Counted from the stretch's first letter, positions 29,081 to 57,403 are shown. The stretch is DNA of 64,000 nt from Lamellibrachia columna (GCA_963662155.1 OY759269.1:14647142-14711141), one strand, 5' to 3'. A program made the numbers and translations. The notes: generated by a model not told the origin, from the letters alone.

Positions 29081-29160
29081 TTCATCTTCGTCATACCCGG
29101 CTCGTTGTATCCAATCACATACGATCGCCTCGTTTGTACTGCTGCCGCTTTGTTGTATTC

Positions 29161-29166
29161 AATAAA
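29161..29166 (+). promoter_or_regulatory. Polyadenylation signal at the right end of the Polinton
   Basis: AATAAA lies 199 nt after the protease stop and 69 nt before the right TIR, followed by a GT-rich stretch (ACGATTGTGTTCG). It would end the capsid-block transcripts. Confidence 0.65.
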
Positions 29167-29234
29167 ATACGTGTGCACCGTACGATTGTGTTCGTCTCCT
29201 TACTAGGTTAACGACCCTCCGGTAAACGTAACTA

Positions 29235-29448
29235 GGTCAATGTTCGTTCCTCCTCCCGTCGCTAGGGGGCGCTTACGTCACGCACGCTCGGCTACCACCG
29301 CCAGGGGGCGCTCTGCGGCGCTCTGATTGGCTGCGCGCACTCAGAAGCGGTGGGCGATATTAGGGTGTTTTGCCTTTGATGTTCCTTTGATGTCTGGTCC
29401 ACTGATTTTGCACAGATAAGGAGGTCCCAAAAACTTCCACTTACTACT
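29235..29448 (-). repeat. Right terminal inverted repeat, 214 bp
   Basis: This is the reverse complement of the left TIR, with a 10-bp unit duplicated (near 29,311-29,321) that the left copy lacks. It contains the mirrored motifs: TTACGTCA (29,273-29,280), CCACCGCCAGGGGGCGC (29,295-29,311), CTGATTGGCT (29,323-29,332) and GCTAGGGGGCGC (about 29,261-29,272). Confidence 0.95.
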
Positions 29449-29454
29449 TATGTG
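29449..29454. repeat. Target-site duplication, right copy
   Basis: TATGTG directly follows the right terminus and equals the left copy. Confidence 0.95.
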
Positions 29455-29655
29455 TCAACCTTGTTGTAGACATATTTACGCTGCTAGCAGTTACACAATA
29501 TGTAGATAATTTGTTCCATTCATTGATTGTCATCTGTGAGAATTAGAAGAGCAAGAGGAGTCACGATTGAAACCTACAAATCGGCTACAAATATCTCCAT
29601 GGTATCCTCAAGGTCGACGGTGTCCATGGGACACAGTCGTGAAGCACAAGATGGC

Positions 29656-29657
29656 TG

Positions 29658-29744
<87 letters not shown>
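29656..29744. repeat. (GTGC)n microsatellite
   Basis: About 22 perfect GTGC units occur 200 bp right of the Polinton. Long Cys-Val-Arg-Ala frames over it are repeat artefacts. Confidence 0.97.
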
Positions 29745-29745
<1 letters not shown>

Positions 29746-30656
29746 AGCGAGCGTGGGTTGCATGATGGTGTCGTGTTGTGTTGCTTAGCGAGGCCGGCGT
29801 TTAATGACGTATTCCAAAGCCAAAGGGCGCAATAACCCAATGGCAGTGCCCCCTAAATATACATGTATGCAAAGTCGTGGTTTTGTCAAGACAACGTTAT
29901 ACTTATATACGTGCTTTATAAACAGTTCCCGCTTTCACGTAATCCTTTGTTAGGCCTACGAATCTAGAAGTTTAATTAGCCCCGCCAGTAGTCAGTGTTG
30001 GCGCCTCTTGCCTCGTTGAAACCGGAACCAAACGGTGTCGTCAAAATGAACAAATAGCGCTTGGTGTGTTGGTTCGGCGAGGCTTGTTTGACATCGAACA
30101 TCAGTTGTCTAGTCGCGTGTTGGTTCGACGAGGCTTGTTTAACGTCGAACATCAGTTCGTCAGCACTGTGTTGTGAATGATCTCTTGGCGAGGTAAGTTC
30201 TAAAACTAGACCCATTTATGGTCCGCATCTAGAACTAAATGATATGATGGAACTTTATTTTTTATAGGCCCTTTGTGTTCGTTGATAAGAAAGCGATTAT
30301 AGAGTGTGTGTAGCTGGATGTGGGAGGTTAATTGTTCCTAAAAATTGGCGGGCGGTGAGAGGTCGGCCTAAATCTTGTTAAATATGCAGATAACACTACT
30401 CTTATCGGTCTGATCTCAAGCGACGAAAACGAGTACAGAAGAAACATAGATCATTTTGTATCATGGTGCAAGGCCAACTTCCTCGAGTTGAATGTTAGAT
30501 TGCACTTCCTGAGAAAGCTCAATTAAAATAGATGGGGTAAGATTGGTGGGAGGTGGACTCTCAAAATTGGTGGGAATGAGATTGGCCCCACAAACAAGTG
30601 GGATATGTGAGCCCCAAAAACAGATGGGAGGTTGGCTCCCAAAAGAGAGGTAGGTT

Positions 30657-30998
30657 CCCGGGGGGGGGGGTACTCCCTATACTGAGGTATACATGTATGT
30701 GCCGCGCAAATGCCCCTGTTTTTGGCCATTTTTCTCTCTCTGTCCGAAGAAAAAATTTAAATTTTCTCTCTTTGTGCCCCAATTAAACCTGACAATTCTC
30801 TCTTTCATCGATGAGGAAATGTCCCAATGAAAACGTTCCGCCCGGGCTTACCTTACGCTTATAGATATTAGATAAATTGTTCAATAATTATGTCGTGGTG
30901 ACCATACATTTCTTGATTTCTCTCTCTCTCTCCATGTGCTCCATGGGGCTCTGGTGGCACACCCCACCGTTTTGGTATGGCAGTACCTCCCCCCCGGG
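30657..30998 (+). repeat. MITE-like element family C, copy 1
   Basis: It starts CCCGGGGGGGGGGGTACT and ends AGTACCTCCCCCCCGGG, short inverted termini. GGTAGGTT flanks it on both sides (30,649-30,656 and 30,999-31,006), a plausible 8-bp target duplication. The interior has TTTCTCTCTCTG and GTTCCGCCCGGGCTTACC. An inverted copy lies at 33,114-33,450. Confidence 0.65.
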
Positions 30999-33113
30999 GG
31001 TAGGTTGAAACCCCTCTCACAACCGCATATTATATCGCATGTCGTTTACTTAGCTGTTATCGCAGTTGTTCAAACAATGTAAATCCTGTTGAAGTATTTG
31101 TTTGTTGATAAGGAAGTGATTATATCGCCGAACGTCATTCACCTTGCTGGCTGATCAAGTTTGTATTCAGAATGTCACAGTTAGTGATAAGATTGGGAGC
31201 TCTGCGCCGTGTGATGGGGATTGATCGACATATATGGAATATAGGGTCCCACATTGTACGTATAGTAGGTCCTACGTGTCTACACAAAAGAGAAGCTTAA
31301 TCATTTGGAACACCGGCGTATTTATGGGGAGGGGGCGGCCACCGCCCCTCCCCGACCCGTCCTCGTGGTTTTGAAAAGGGAGCTTCGGGGGTACACAGTC
31401 AGCCGGGGATTTATGGGATGATTTCTGAAAGGTGCTATAGTTTTTTTTTATAGTATATTTGTATATAGCTATAGTATATACATTATTTTAAAAGGGGGTT
31501 CGTTCGACCACCCCTCGAGGACGAATATGAGTTTGGCGCAGAACTTAAATAAAGCTGAGTTCAAAGTTTGTTAGGAACAACTCTACTAGGTATATTCGTT
31601 GGATTTTATGTAATAAATTATAGATATGACAAGTCGCACTCAGCTGAAAATTGAACTTGGATATTTACATTTCAGCTAATTTTGCATATTCTTCATAGTT
31701 GTGACAGCAATAAAAACGGCGTTTTGGAGACATGTGAATCAGAGGCGTCCGCGGGGATTTTTCCAGGGAGGGGCAAGAATTTTTGGGACATAATAAAGCA
31801 TATGCATGGTAAGGCATACACCATGTATTCAAACATTGTAGGGCCTACATACAATGATGGGATGTACTTTTCCAGTTACTGGTTGAATAAAACCTGCAGG
31901 CGACGCCTTTCAGACCCAAAGCGGCTAATCACGTCCTTGGTGATGGCGTCCTTTCTGTCCATCACTTTCTGTCGATGCACGCTAAGCCTGCACAGCGAGA
32001 CAAACGTTCAGTAGATATCGTTGAACGAAACCAGCTCTTAACTCGCCTCAAGGTGCTGAAAGACCGTTCAACTCGTCAACGCAATAAGTGCAGCTTTACG
32101 AACAGCCTGGAACAAATGACAGTAGTTCAACATCTCCATCAATGTTGCATTGGCTCCAGTGTTCAGGTGTGTGTCCACAGCTCAAACCAGGCCAGAGATT
32201 CTTCAGCGAAGTTGTCAATGTTGTATATATCGTTGACCAGAAAGTAGAAGAACTCATCACATTTTTATGAAGAAATAAAAAAATCACGTTGCCCAAGACA
32301 CACATTGAAACCATTGAAAGTCAAACAAATCAACGGCGCCATCGTATAAGGATAGCGAAAACAATTTAATTTTAAAACAAACGTTCAAAAACAAATAAAA
32401 AATCAGGACAATACAATTTCATTAAATGACAAGCTGTCAGTAGCGAATGAAACGTAACGCCTTTATATTTTCGAAATACCCCGTATGTCAAGGGTTCTTA
32501 GTGTTTTTTTATGGTAAATCAACAAATGTTCGCTACGTAAAACGTTAACTTCCAACAATCGCAGAAACCACGCGCGCGCGGCGAACACTTACGTAAACCG
32601 TTTGAGAGTACGTAGCGCAAGTTACTCTGTCCTGGGGACGGGCATGTTTGCTACGACGGGTAACCGTATAAATGTATATAAGATTAATACAAAATAAATG
32701 GTATTTGTTTGTTCCCCTGGCGAAAGGTTATCATGGTTCTTTCGATACAATGTATTAATTGGGATAGTCAACACAATTAGGGTAAGATATTAAACTCCTT
32801 TGTAAGTAAGGAATTTGCTAATATGACATTATTCATGTCATCAAAGTAAGTTTATTTAAATACACCGATTTAATGGAAACATTGAAAATCACTGATTATT
32901 TCAGGTTTTGACAGTTATTATACATGTAGTGGTTTACTTCTCAAGTTAATGTTATGAAATGGTGTTTGCAGTGCCACTGTTTTCCAGTCTATGCAGCCAT
33001 TTCTTTCAATCCGCTGGTGGTGGTCACTACCCGTTAGCGACGATCGAAGGCCAACGACCACGTTCTCACCACTGCGTCGATCACCATCTGTAGCAGGCAT
33101 TCGATGGTGACAT

Positions 33114-33450
33114 CCCGGGGGGGTACTGCCATACCAAAACGGTGGGGGTGTGCCACCAGAGCCCCATGGAGCACATGGAGAGAGAGAGAAATCAAGTAAT
33201 TTAGGGTCACCAAGAGAGAATTACTGAACAATTTGTCTAATATCTATAAGCGTAAGGTAAGCCCGGGCGGAACGTTTTCATTGGGAAATTTCCTCTTCGG
33301 TGAAAGAGAGAATTATCAGATTTAAATGGGGCACAAAGAGAGAAAATTTAAATTGTTTCTTCGGACAGAGAGAGAGAAAAATTGCCAAAAACAGGGGCAT
33401 TTGCGCGGCACATACAGGTATACCTCAGTATAGGGAGTACCCCCCCCGGG
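33114..33450 (-). repeat. MITE-like element family C, copy 2 (inverted)
   Basis: It is the reverse complement of 30,657-30,998 over its whole length with scattered differences: CCCGGGGGGGTACTGCC at the left and GGGAGTACCCCCCCCGGG at the right. TGACATCC flanks it at 33,108 and 33,452, again compatible with an 8-bp duplication if the ends are set one to two bases in. Confidence 0.65.
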
Positions 33451-34289
33451 ATGACATCCGCAGGTCGTTCAATTTGTAGGTTGCACCCAGCTGTAGTCGT
33501 TCTTGAAAACGAACCTGGATCTGTCGCATCATCAAATCTTAGAAGGTGTAAGGAAATTAAACCACAAAAAAAACAACAATAACACAAACAACTCGGACAC
33601 TGAAATCAAAAGGCGAAACTCTTGCCTAGACACTGCCACGCCCGCCACACCTATAGGGCCTATAGCTGCCACACTCGCAGCTGAAGGGCCTAGCGGCGAA
33701 TTCAAGCACGTAATTAAAAATACAGTTTTAGCAAGTCTAAGACTTCACTAAAAACAAATTGTAAACATTTTATAACAGTAACACGCCATTGTGTATAAAT
33801 TGACATATGAAAAGCTAAACCGCTAGAAGGTCAAGATGTATACGTAGAGTATCTGCGTCTACTCACGTCTCCGGCCCGTCTCGTGGTTAGCATAACTGTA
33901 CACTAATATCTCTGGTGATTGACGGTACGGACCATGATATGTCATAGTGCATAAATCAGGGCTACACCCTCCCCACTTTAAAATTAGACGGCTGAAACGT
34001 GTAAGACAATGGCATATTTAGGGGGTCATTAGCCATGCCCTTCCTTTGGTTTAATGTTGTGTCGTATGTAACCTGTTGCGCCGCTACACGGTAGTATGGT
34101 AAACTAATGGGTGACTAAGCTTGCCCCCCTTGACACTCATTGAAGAGGTAGGCTAAAACGTAGAGCCGCGGGAAATCTCAACAGTTTACACACTAATAAG
34201 CTTTCTCTAAACGCCCCCCCCCCCGCCCCCAAAAAAATTATCTCTCTTTCTCTCGTTGTCGGTCGCGTTGCGCGTTTGCTCGCTCGGGT

Positions 34290-34395
<106 letters not shown>

Positions 34396-34439
34396 CATAC
34401 ATATACATATACATATACATATATATCCATCCAATTAAC

Positions 34440-34512
34440 CTAGTTAATTGGTCGTGTTGGTCATCGCAGAAGGATCGAAGCAGAACTTCACACTAGAGTG
34501 GACCCAGGTCGG
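34440..34512 (+). pseudogene. Stray partial copy of ML-gene exon 2
   Basis: TAGTTAATTGGTCGTGTTGG, TCATCGCAGAAGG and AGCAGAACTTCACACTAGAG match the acceptor and first half of the ML-gene exon at 37,681-37,745 almost exactly, 3.2 kb further right. The match stops after GTGGACCC; the second half of the exon is absent. It is a duplicated and truncated exon, not a separate gene as far as I can see. Confidence 0.8.
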
Positions 34513-35188
34513 TCAAGTGAGTCCCTGTACTTATGGAGTCTATTCCTTGTTTCTTCAATTTAAGTGTCAATTTACTATCTTACATTATTTGAATCTAAGT
34601 TTGGGTCGACCTGTTTTTTAGTACCTTCCGATAGTGCATAATGTGCTGTGTCATCCATATGAGCCACGTGACCTGTCTACACAAGACTTGCTTGCATCAG
34701 AATCTGTTCAATGCTCGGGGCGTTTGCTCGGTGTTATTTCCCTGGTGGTAACGTAATACCTCTATCCTATAACCACAGGCCCGACCTCGGGGTTTTGAAA
34801 AGGGGGTTCGAGCTACACAAACAGCCGGGGATTTCGAACTGTTTGACTGAATAACGGGAGTGATTACGTGATTGACCTTTATTCGTAAATAAAAGCGATT
34901 TTTATGTACGCAGTTTTTATAAAAAATTTACTTTATTGATAGTACATAGAAAGCAATCGGGATACGGCGGGAATACGTTTCAAGTAAAACAAGACGTCAT
35001 TTCAGTTTGGGTTCAGTTTTACCCTTAATTAACGATGCTCATGCGCCGTAATATGAGTTATTGAAATAAAGTTATATATATGCTTCAAACTGGCCAGTGG
35101 CGTATCTAGGATCTCACAAATGGGGAAGCCGGGGAGCCATGCTTAGCCACCCATTAGTTTATCACCCCCTCCCCCAATTAACCTGAAC

Positions 35189-35190
<2 letters not shown>

Positions 35191-35275
<85 letters not shown>

Positions 35276-35283
35276 ATATATAT
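35191..35283. repeat. (TA)n microsatellite
   Basis: A long TA run passes into TACG units. It adjoins the (AC)n run. Confidence 0.96.
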
Positions 35284-35305
35284 ACGTATACGTATACGTA
35301 GACGC

Positions 35306-35323
35306 ACACACGCACACACGCAC

Positions 35324-35369
<46 letters not shown>
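35306..35369. repeat. (AC)n microsatellite
   Basis: ACGC-interrupted units lead into pure AC repeats, immediately after the (TA)n run. Confidence 0.95.
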
Positions 35370-35373
<4 letters not shown>

Positions 35374-36144
35374 CATAACCACGCAGTCACATGCCTCCAT
35401 TCAAGGTCTTGGGGATTCCCCAATGAGTCATTTTATATTTATAGGTTTATAGGTAGCGCGTCACAATATTGCATACAGACCTTATTGTATACACACAGCA
35501 AACAGTGTCCTCATAATGAACAAGTAGGGCATATCTAGTGGTGCGTGGTGCAGCAGTGCGTGTTTGGTATATCGACAATCAGTCGTGTTGTGGGAGATCT
35601 CCTGGCGAGGTAAGTTCTAAAATGACACCCCTATGACTAAAAAGTTGTTCTCAGTTACTGTCAGTGGTGCTAAACGATACGGTCGGACTGGATACGATCG
35701 GACTATAGGCACCTATTTGTTCGTTGATAATGAACTGGATACATTGCATGTGGTTCACCTTGCTGTTACTACAGTTGTTCAAACAATGTAGATCCCGTCA
35801 AAATGGCTGCAGTTCAAGATTGTATTAAGTGTGTCAAGGAAAGGGTAGGAGCTATCCAACTAGATCTACGCTTGACGAAAATTTATCGGTATATCTGGAA
35901 TACGTGTCCCAAACTGCAGTCATTGCGCAAACACAAAGGAGAGCTCAATCATTACGAGCTGTTCGTTCTCTAAATAAAACATTTGCTAAATAATCCATTG
36001 ACACAAAATAGGCCTAATCTGTGAAGCTCATCGCATAGACATTTCAACAGAAATACAAGTAAAAATACATTAAAAATATTAAATATGTCTCACATTATCT
36101 GGCTGACGCCAGTCTACAGTAAACAAGCAGTGGCATAGGCCATA

Positions 36145-36262
36145 GTGTGAGTGAACATGTTTGCAAATTTTTTTACGAATATATGTATCTCAGAAGGGCG
36201 TATTATACACATAAATTAATAATCGTTGGACTCTCGATAAGCCAATGGCTTAATTCCTTGCC
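36145..36262 (+). mobile_element. 5'-truncated CR1-type LINE tail
   Basis: It matches the extreme 3' end of the CR1-type element at 63,890-64,000: GTGAACATGTTTG, then TATCTCAGAAGGGCG, then TTGGACTCTCGATAAGCCAA. Only the last coding stretch and the 3' hairpin survive. Such short 3' fragments are the usual product of aborted target-primed reverse transcription. Confidence 0.7.
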
Positions 36263-37175
36263 CACTCTGCGTGCATTTAATAAAAATAGACTAAAGATCT
36301 ACGTTTATGCAAAGATGGATCCAACATTAGAGGTCGTGTTTGGGACAGTCGATGATAGGGTCTAAATCTATTTTCAACGTATAAAATACGAGTTGTTGAA
36401 ATAAAGGTAAATATAAATATTTCACAAATGCTATAATCTAGCTGACGTCAATCAACAATACCCATGCTGTTGCATAACCACGTACAACCATTCAAGTTCT
36501 TGGGGATTCCCCAAATAAGCAGCATGAGTAAAGGCAGCCACAATGCATTGTGGGCATCAAAAGAATAACGTAAAAAGTCGGCCATTAGCCAATTTTGGCG
36601 GCCAACCCGATCGTTTCGCTCTAGTGAATTCAATCTGTTTCGCGCCTCGCAAGCCATGCGGAATTGGAGGGAACGGTCGTTTGGTATGACAGACCCTGTG
36701 GAATTCGACACTAACAACATAATGTTGTTTTTAAAAGGCATCTTAATATTCACCTGTTTCCTAGAACATTTTATACGGCGCCATGAGTTGTTTTAAAACA
36801 CATCTTGAGACTCACCTGTTTTCTAGAACATTATTTACGGCGCCATGAGCAACAACTGTTGGAATGGCGCCTTATACATTTAACGATTTTTTTATGTTTA
36901 AACTCCATAGGCCACTGGCTTCCTTATCCAATTGTTTTTATAACCCCTGTGTCTTTGGTGGGTTAATTATGCTAGTGGCACAGTGGCATATTTAGGGGGC
37001 ATTGGGTCATTCCCCCTTGGCTTAATACTTTTTTCGTATATAATATGTTGCGCCACTTTTCCAGATCCTAGATACGCTTGAGCAGCATATATTGTGATAC
37101 ACACGCACCACTATTCTGACCACAAACCACTATTATTGTAGCGCCGTGTCACCAGGAAAGCGACAAACCACCACA

Positions 37176-40100
37176 ATGACTTCGGAAGCCCCTCTGTTGA
37201 TAATGCTTCTCCTCTTCACGGCGTCCGTGTCGTCAGAGTTATTCGAAAACTTCAAAAACAAAAAGTTCACCGATCTCGGAAGTGAGAGCGGAAGAGCGCA
37301 ACGATGCAGTAAGTATTATACTGAAGTGATGTGTGGACATTCATTTGCCTGTTAAAGGGAATGTGCAACGATTACACAGCCAGTCTCCTCGATCTCGAAA
37401 TAGGCCTACATCTAAATTAACGACGAATTGGGCATAATGCTATATCTCACATATAAAGTGACGATTTATGGGTCTGCCAATAATACCCGGAAATCAGTCT
37501 CTATGTGTCGTGAGACTGACAGATTTGATTTCTTTGCAAAATAGTGTGTTTTCGGAAATATTAAGAGATTAAAGATGACGATATTAGTACGTTTTGTATG
37601 GATATTATTTTCTAACCAATCGTAACTTTGATTTGTGCTTGGTTACTAGTTTGAAGTTTCTAACTGTGTCTATATAGCTTAGTTAATTGATCGTGTTGGT
37701 CATCGCAGAAGGGTCAAAGCAGAACTTCACACTAGAGTGGACCCCAAAGAAGGTGTCGCTTGGTTCGCTGCACGTCTCGTTTGCAATAACGCCACGTAAG
37801 TATGACGTCATACCCCAAATGCAGTGGCCTCTTGCTACACGCACTCCCGATGTAAGGAATATTTGTCTTAAAAAAGGCAACTTTGAAATCACCGTTATGT
37901 CCTGCACTGTTCGCGTACCCACTGATAAAAGGAACATCGGATATAGGGAACAGTTTGGCTAAATCCCGACTTTTTCCTTATGGCGGGAGGCCCCTGCAAC
38001 TAGTTTGTAGCACAAATAAGTCACACATACAGTCCATAGCAGAAGTCACGGTCACCATGCCACTGTTAGGAGGGTGTTCCCTTGCGTACAATACATAGGG
38101 GCATAAAGTTTAGAAAACCGAACGTCTGTCTACTTTTCTATAGAAAACATAACCATGTAAATATAGGGAGCGATGCTTCTAGGAATTGATTCAAAAAGGA
38201 AATATGTAAAAAAAAAAAAAAATTGAGACTTCCTTCCCAATGTTTGAGACACGGCACCTCTGAATGTGGTAAAAACAAAATTTATAAATATCTCAAAAAG
38301 GCGGTTTACACACATAAAAATGTTTTTGGACTTCGGATAAGCCGATGGCTTCCTTATCCACTTGCCATCTGGGGGTTTTGCTTTGGTTGGCAAACCTGTT
38401 CAATCTAGTTAAACGTTAACATATTGGAGGTTATTGTGCAATTATTAAACCATGTTACACCAGGTCCAGTGCTGTGTACCTTTTCTTCATTTAAATATTA
38501 ATAATAAGTATTACTGCACAACACAGAGCTTACCCTACCATCATATATTGCTAACACTGACCGACGTTGTTGCCAATGTTATCACCACTGCACTGGTTCA
38601 ATGAGGGGCATCCGTGGCCTAGTGGTTAAGGTGTTGGACTCTAAATTCGAGGGTTATGAGTTCAAGACCCACACTGGGCAAGGGTCGTTTTCGAAGCTTA
38701 GGCAATTTCGTTTACCCTACTTTGCCTCAGTCTACTCAACTGCAAATGAGTACAGACACTGTTTGGAAGGTACCTGCGATGGACTAGTGTCCCGTCCAGG
38801 AGAGTCAGTATAACTGCACTCTAAGTTGCTTCGCACTACAGAAACCAGGTTTAAGCACTGGCCATATAAGCCTTCATGGCTTCCTAAGGCGTAATGCCTG
38901 GGGGATGACTTTACCTTACCTACCTACTGGTTCAGGTCCAGGAGAGTCAGTATAACTGCACTCTAAGTTGCTTCGCACTACAGAAACCAGGTTTAAGCAC
39001 TGGCCATATAAGCCTTCATGGCTTCCTAAGGCGTAATGCCTGGGGGATGACTTTACCTTACCTACCTACTGGTTCAATGTCTTCGTCGTCTTTCTTGCAG
39101 TGGTGGATCACAAGGAGGGGAAGACTTGCATCCATGTGTACTTCGATAAGACACCATATTACCAGCACTGCTCCGATTTTTCCTTCCACTGCGGAGAAAT
39201 TAACAAATACTTCCCCAACACGTGCCCCTTCCGTAAAGGCGGTAAGTTCTTATATACCATATATTGAAAAAATTGGGCGACGGAAAAATGTCAATACACC
39301 AAAAAAACTGTGTATAAACAATAAAGTAACTGTTTAACACTAGTGGTGTCATTTGGTGACTAGTGTAGAACTGAAAAGTGGTGCCAACTGTTTAACACCA
39401 GATGGCGATACTTTTCAGTAATCAAATTACAATAATTATGGATCCTGCTGATTAAAAAACGGGGTGTACACTAATTAGGGCATGTTATATCAATATCAAC
39501 AAAAGCAGGCGGTTCTTTAAAGCGAAACAAAAGGCATGGTTTTGGGACTGTGCACCTCGGAGTTAATAAAAACGAACCATCTGCAACTACAATCAAGAAT
39601 ATCACATTAGATTAGTGATTTTCATAGAATTTGTTCTGATGCATGGTGGGAGATGCTGGTCAAATCTGGAAATAAATAAATATACTGTTTTCGGTTGCAG
39701 TGAGTTCGAAGGGCAGTGCCGTGGTTGATCTGCATGACTTACCGTTCTTCCCAAATCCAGTAAGCATTGCGATATACGTAACAGGGTTTTGACAACATTT
39801 CCTACATTGTCCTCTCACTGTAATCTGGCGAGAGTATGTAGACATGTACATATCATACTACTCTTCCTTTCCTAGACGCTTTCATCTCAGGTACCAAACT
39901 TCCAGGAGTTCACTCCACTATTTCACTTTCTATGAACTATCAAACGACCTGCTATGCATATAATTATGTACACGTGTCATGTTGGATTCCAAGAAGCCAT
40001 CATGATATTAACTGGTAAAACACAGTACCAAGGCGTAGGTAGTTATTGCTATGATAATGTTGTGTGTCGTGAATTTGTTTAACTATTGTTATTTAACTTA

Positions 40101-41684
40101 TTATGACAGTCACTTACACACTACCAAGTTATCCTGCCTGGAAGATTAGCAATTTTGTTAGTCTGTATAATTATGTGTCAGACATTCAATTTCATTTTGA
40201 TATTTGAAACATTTATTTGTACTCTTAACTTATTTAATTGTCCAGTTCACAAGTACAGACTTACACAACTTTCAATACCTCTCGACTGACACATGGAATT
40301 GGTGGCAGAAATCATAGTTTATAAATGAGAGGAATTAATGTAAAACAGGCTGATAAACCTTAATTGCCAGTTACTGGCTAAAAACAAGAATGCAGATACA
40401 AATATCATGATTACTACATGAACTTAGCAAGGATTAAACGACAACCATAGCAAATGCCCCAACATAACATTGACTCCTGACTTTTATTTTAAAAGCAAAA
40501 CAGGTCATTGCCACTTTAGTAGGGCAACACTTTTTATTTCATTATAAAAAAGACAGGAAATATTACTCGAAGAAAGTGGAAAATATACACTAATAATTTA
40601 TTTTCTTGTCGAAAATAATTATAACAAGACTTTTAAGCGGCCGACTTACCTTTATGATAATTGACCATTACCCTAAAGTTCACAAATACTAAATAATATG
40701 TAAAGAGCTTTTAATAATGAAGATATTAACATACAAACCAGGAGCATTTCCCCCAGCTCTTTCATTTGACACATTCCTTCAGATTTGTCCCATCCCGCCT
40801 TATCGGCATAGTGCCTTTTACTCAATATACATTTACCCTTTTATCACGGCAATATTAGCCAATTTCCACTGGGACAAGGTCCTACCAGGGCACTATCAAT
40901 GGTCCAAAAACGACAATTTTGAGAGGAAGATCCTGAAATAGCAGACTTTTTTCATAAATGGGCAAATAGGCAGGAGCAGAGCCCCAAAAAGCTATACTCT
41001 TACTGAGGCCACGCCCCAAAAGGCTATACTCTTACTGAGGCCACTCCCCAAAAGGCTATACTCTTACTGAGGCCACGCCCCAAAAGGCTATACTCTTACT
41101 GAGGCCACGCCCCAAAAGGCACTTTCAAACAAATGATACATATTCGAAGCTCAGTAAAACGTCTATATTATTATGCATATTAATACCTTTTCTAAATTTT
41201 GCCCTTTTTAATCTCTCAAACTGCCCTTTTGACACATTGAAATTCACCAAACAAACACTGTTATCAATTGATCACATAACCAAGTATATACCCATATTCC
41301 AATGAAACAGTAGATTCACAATGCATTGTTCACAAATTCTTTTAGCAATAACGCTGTATGTCTAAACATCTTGTTCATTCTTACTCTGAAAGTAGTCTTG
41401 TGATCGACAAACTAGTAAATTTTTAACCCTGTGTAGTTTCAAAATGCCGATGATTTCAGGCAGGTGACAACTGTTCTGACCATCTAATAGTGTGGTATGT
41501 ACAATATATCAGCGTTTGTGTGTACAAGAACATATTTTGAATATGTCTAACACAAGACCTTTATATTCGCCAGGGCAATTACACAGTGGAACTCAAAGTG
41601 ATCGGTCTGGATGGTACAGCGTTTCTGTGCATGGAGCTACATGTTCCCATTGTTGCTCCTCCGCCTGATTATTTGTATGACTAA
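37176..41684 (+). CDS. Secreted ML-domain lipid-recognition protein (MD-2/NPC2-like), five exons
   Basis: Exons 37,176-37,308, 37,709-37,795, 39,101-39,241, 39,701-39,759 and 41,574-41,684 join in matching phases (1, 1, 1, 0) into 176 codons. The protein begins with a signal peptide (APLLIMLLLFTASVSS). Later exons supply paired cysteines (CIHVYFDKT ... HCSDFSFHC ... NTCPF) and the typical ML ending YTVELKVIGLDG then FLCMEL. ML proteins bind lipids or lipopolysaccharide in a cup of beta strands, for example with Toll receptors or in lysosomes; which ligand applies here is unknown. It ends 40 bp from the VMP1 stop, tail to tail. Confidence 0.75.
38262..38366 (+). mobile_element. 5'-truncated CR1-type LINE tail in an ML-gene intron
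   Basis: AATGTGGTAAAAACAAAATT, TATCTCAAAAAGGCGG and TTGGACTTCGGATAAGCCGA parallel the 3' end of the CR1-type element at the right edge of the window. The hairpin (AAGCC-GAT-GGCTT) is conserved with compensating loop change. Confidence 0.6.
38603..39070 (+). repeat. tRNA-derived SINE with internally duplicated tail
   Basis: The head is tRNA-like: GTGGCCTAGTGGTTAAGG (A box) and GAGTTCAAGACCC (B box). A 140-bp tail unit (from TCCAGGAGAGTCAGTATAAC to TTACCTACCTACTGGTTCA-type sequence) occurs twice in a row, at about 38,793-38,930 and 38,935-39,070. The second copy abuts the acceptor of ML exon 3. Confidence 0.75.
39270..39486 (+). repeat. Repeat family B, copy 1
   Basis: It contains TAACTGTTTAACACTAGTGG, CAACTGTTTAACACCAGATG, ATGGATCCTGCTGATTAAAA and ends AATTAGGGCATGT. 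The first two phrases make the middle part an internal near-repeat (GTTTAACACYAG). Two more copies lie at 46,673-46,917 (inverted) and 55,852-56,090. It has no coding frame, so it is probably a non-autonomous transposon. Confidence 0.75.
39518..39605 (+). repeat. MITE-like element family A, single end
   Basis: AAAGCGAAACAAAAGGCATG, GCACCTCGGAGTTAATAAAA and CATCTGCAACTACAATCAAG match one inverted end of the elements at 240-770 and 7,367-7,765. The partner end is not seen here. Confidence 0.6.
39760..41573. other. Last intron of the ML gene
   Basis: AT-rich intron. Apart from the 32-bp tandem repeat at 40,980-41,119 I see nothing notable; the open frame at 40,717-40,941 has no motif. Confidence 0.5.
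40980..41119. repeat. 32-bp tandem repeat
   Basis: Four and a half units of GCCCCAAAAGGCTATACTCT followed by TACTGAGGCCAC occur in the last ML-gene intron. Units differ by single bases. Confidence 0.93.
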
Positions 41685-41724
41685 GACTCTGTGTATCCGT
41701 GGAAACGATCTCTGGCCTGTTGAC

Positions 41725-57403
<15,679 letters not shown>

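Larger units (their letters stand above)
11679..29448 (+). mobile_element. Complete Polinton/Maverick virus-like element, 17,770 bp
   Basis: The boundaries are exact: inverted termini start AG and end CT, with a perfect 6-bp TATGTG duplication on both sides. The gene set is diagnostic: protein-primed DNA polymerase B, retroviral-type integrase, packaging ATPase, adenain-like protease, minor capsid and major capsid. These same genes justify treating Polintons as virus relatives. The element is visibly GC-richer than the flanking host DNA. TIRs are nearly identical, so insertion is young. PolB and major capsid carry breaks, as does the NADAR accessory gene; the other capsid-block genes are open. 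Confidence 0.97.

Noticed and set aside
28507..29178. 223-codon minus-strand frame over the protease gene
   Set aside because: Antisense to a clear protease; it crosses the tandem repeat and polyadenylation signal.
29527..29840. Cys-Val-Arg-Ala and Thr-His-Ala-Arg repeat frames
   Set aside because: They are translations of the (GTGC)n run in different frames.
31682..32270. Overlapping 60-110 codon plus-strand frames
   Set aside because: Several frames are open at once with no motif or splice structure; probably degraded repeat DNA.
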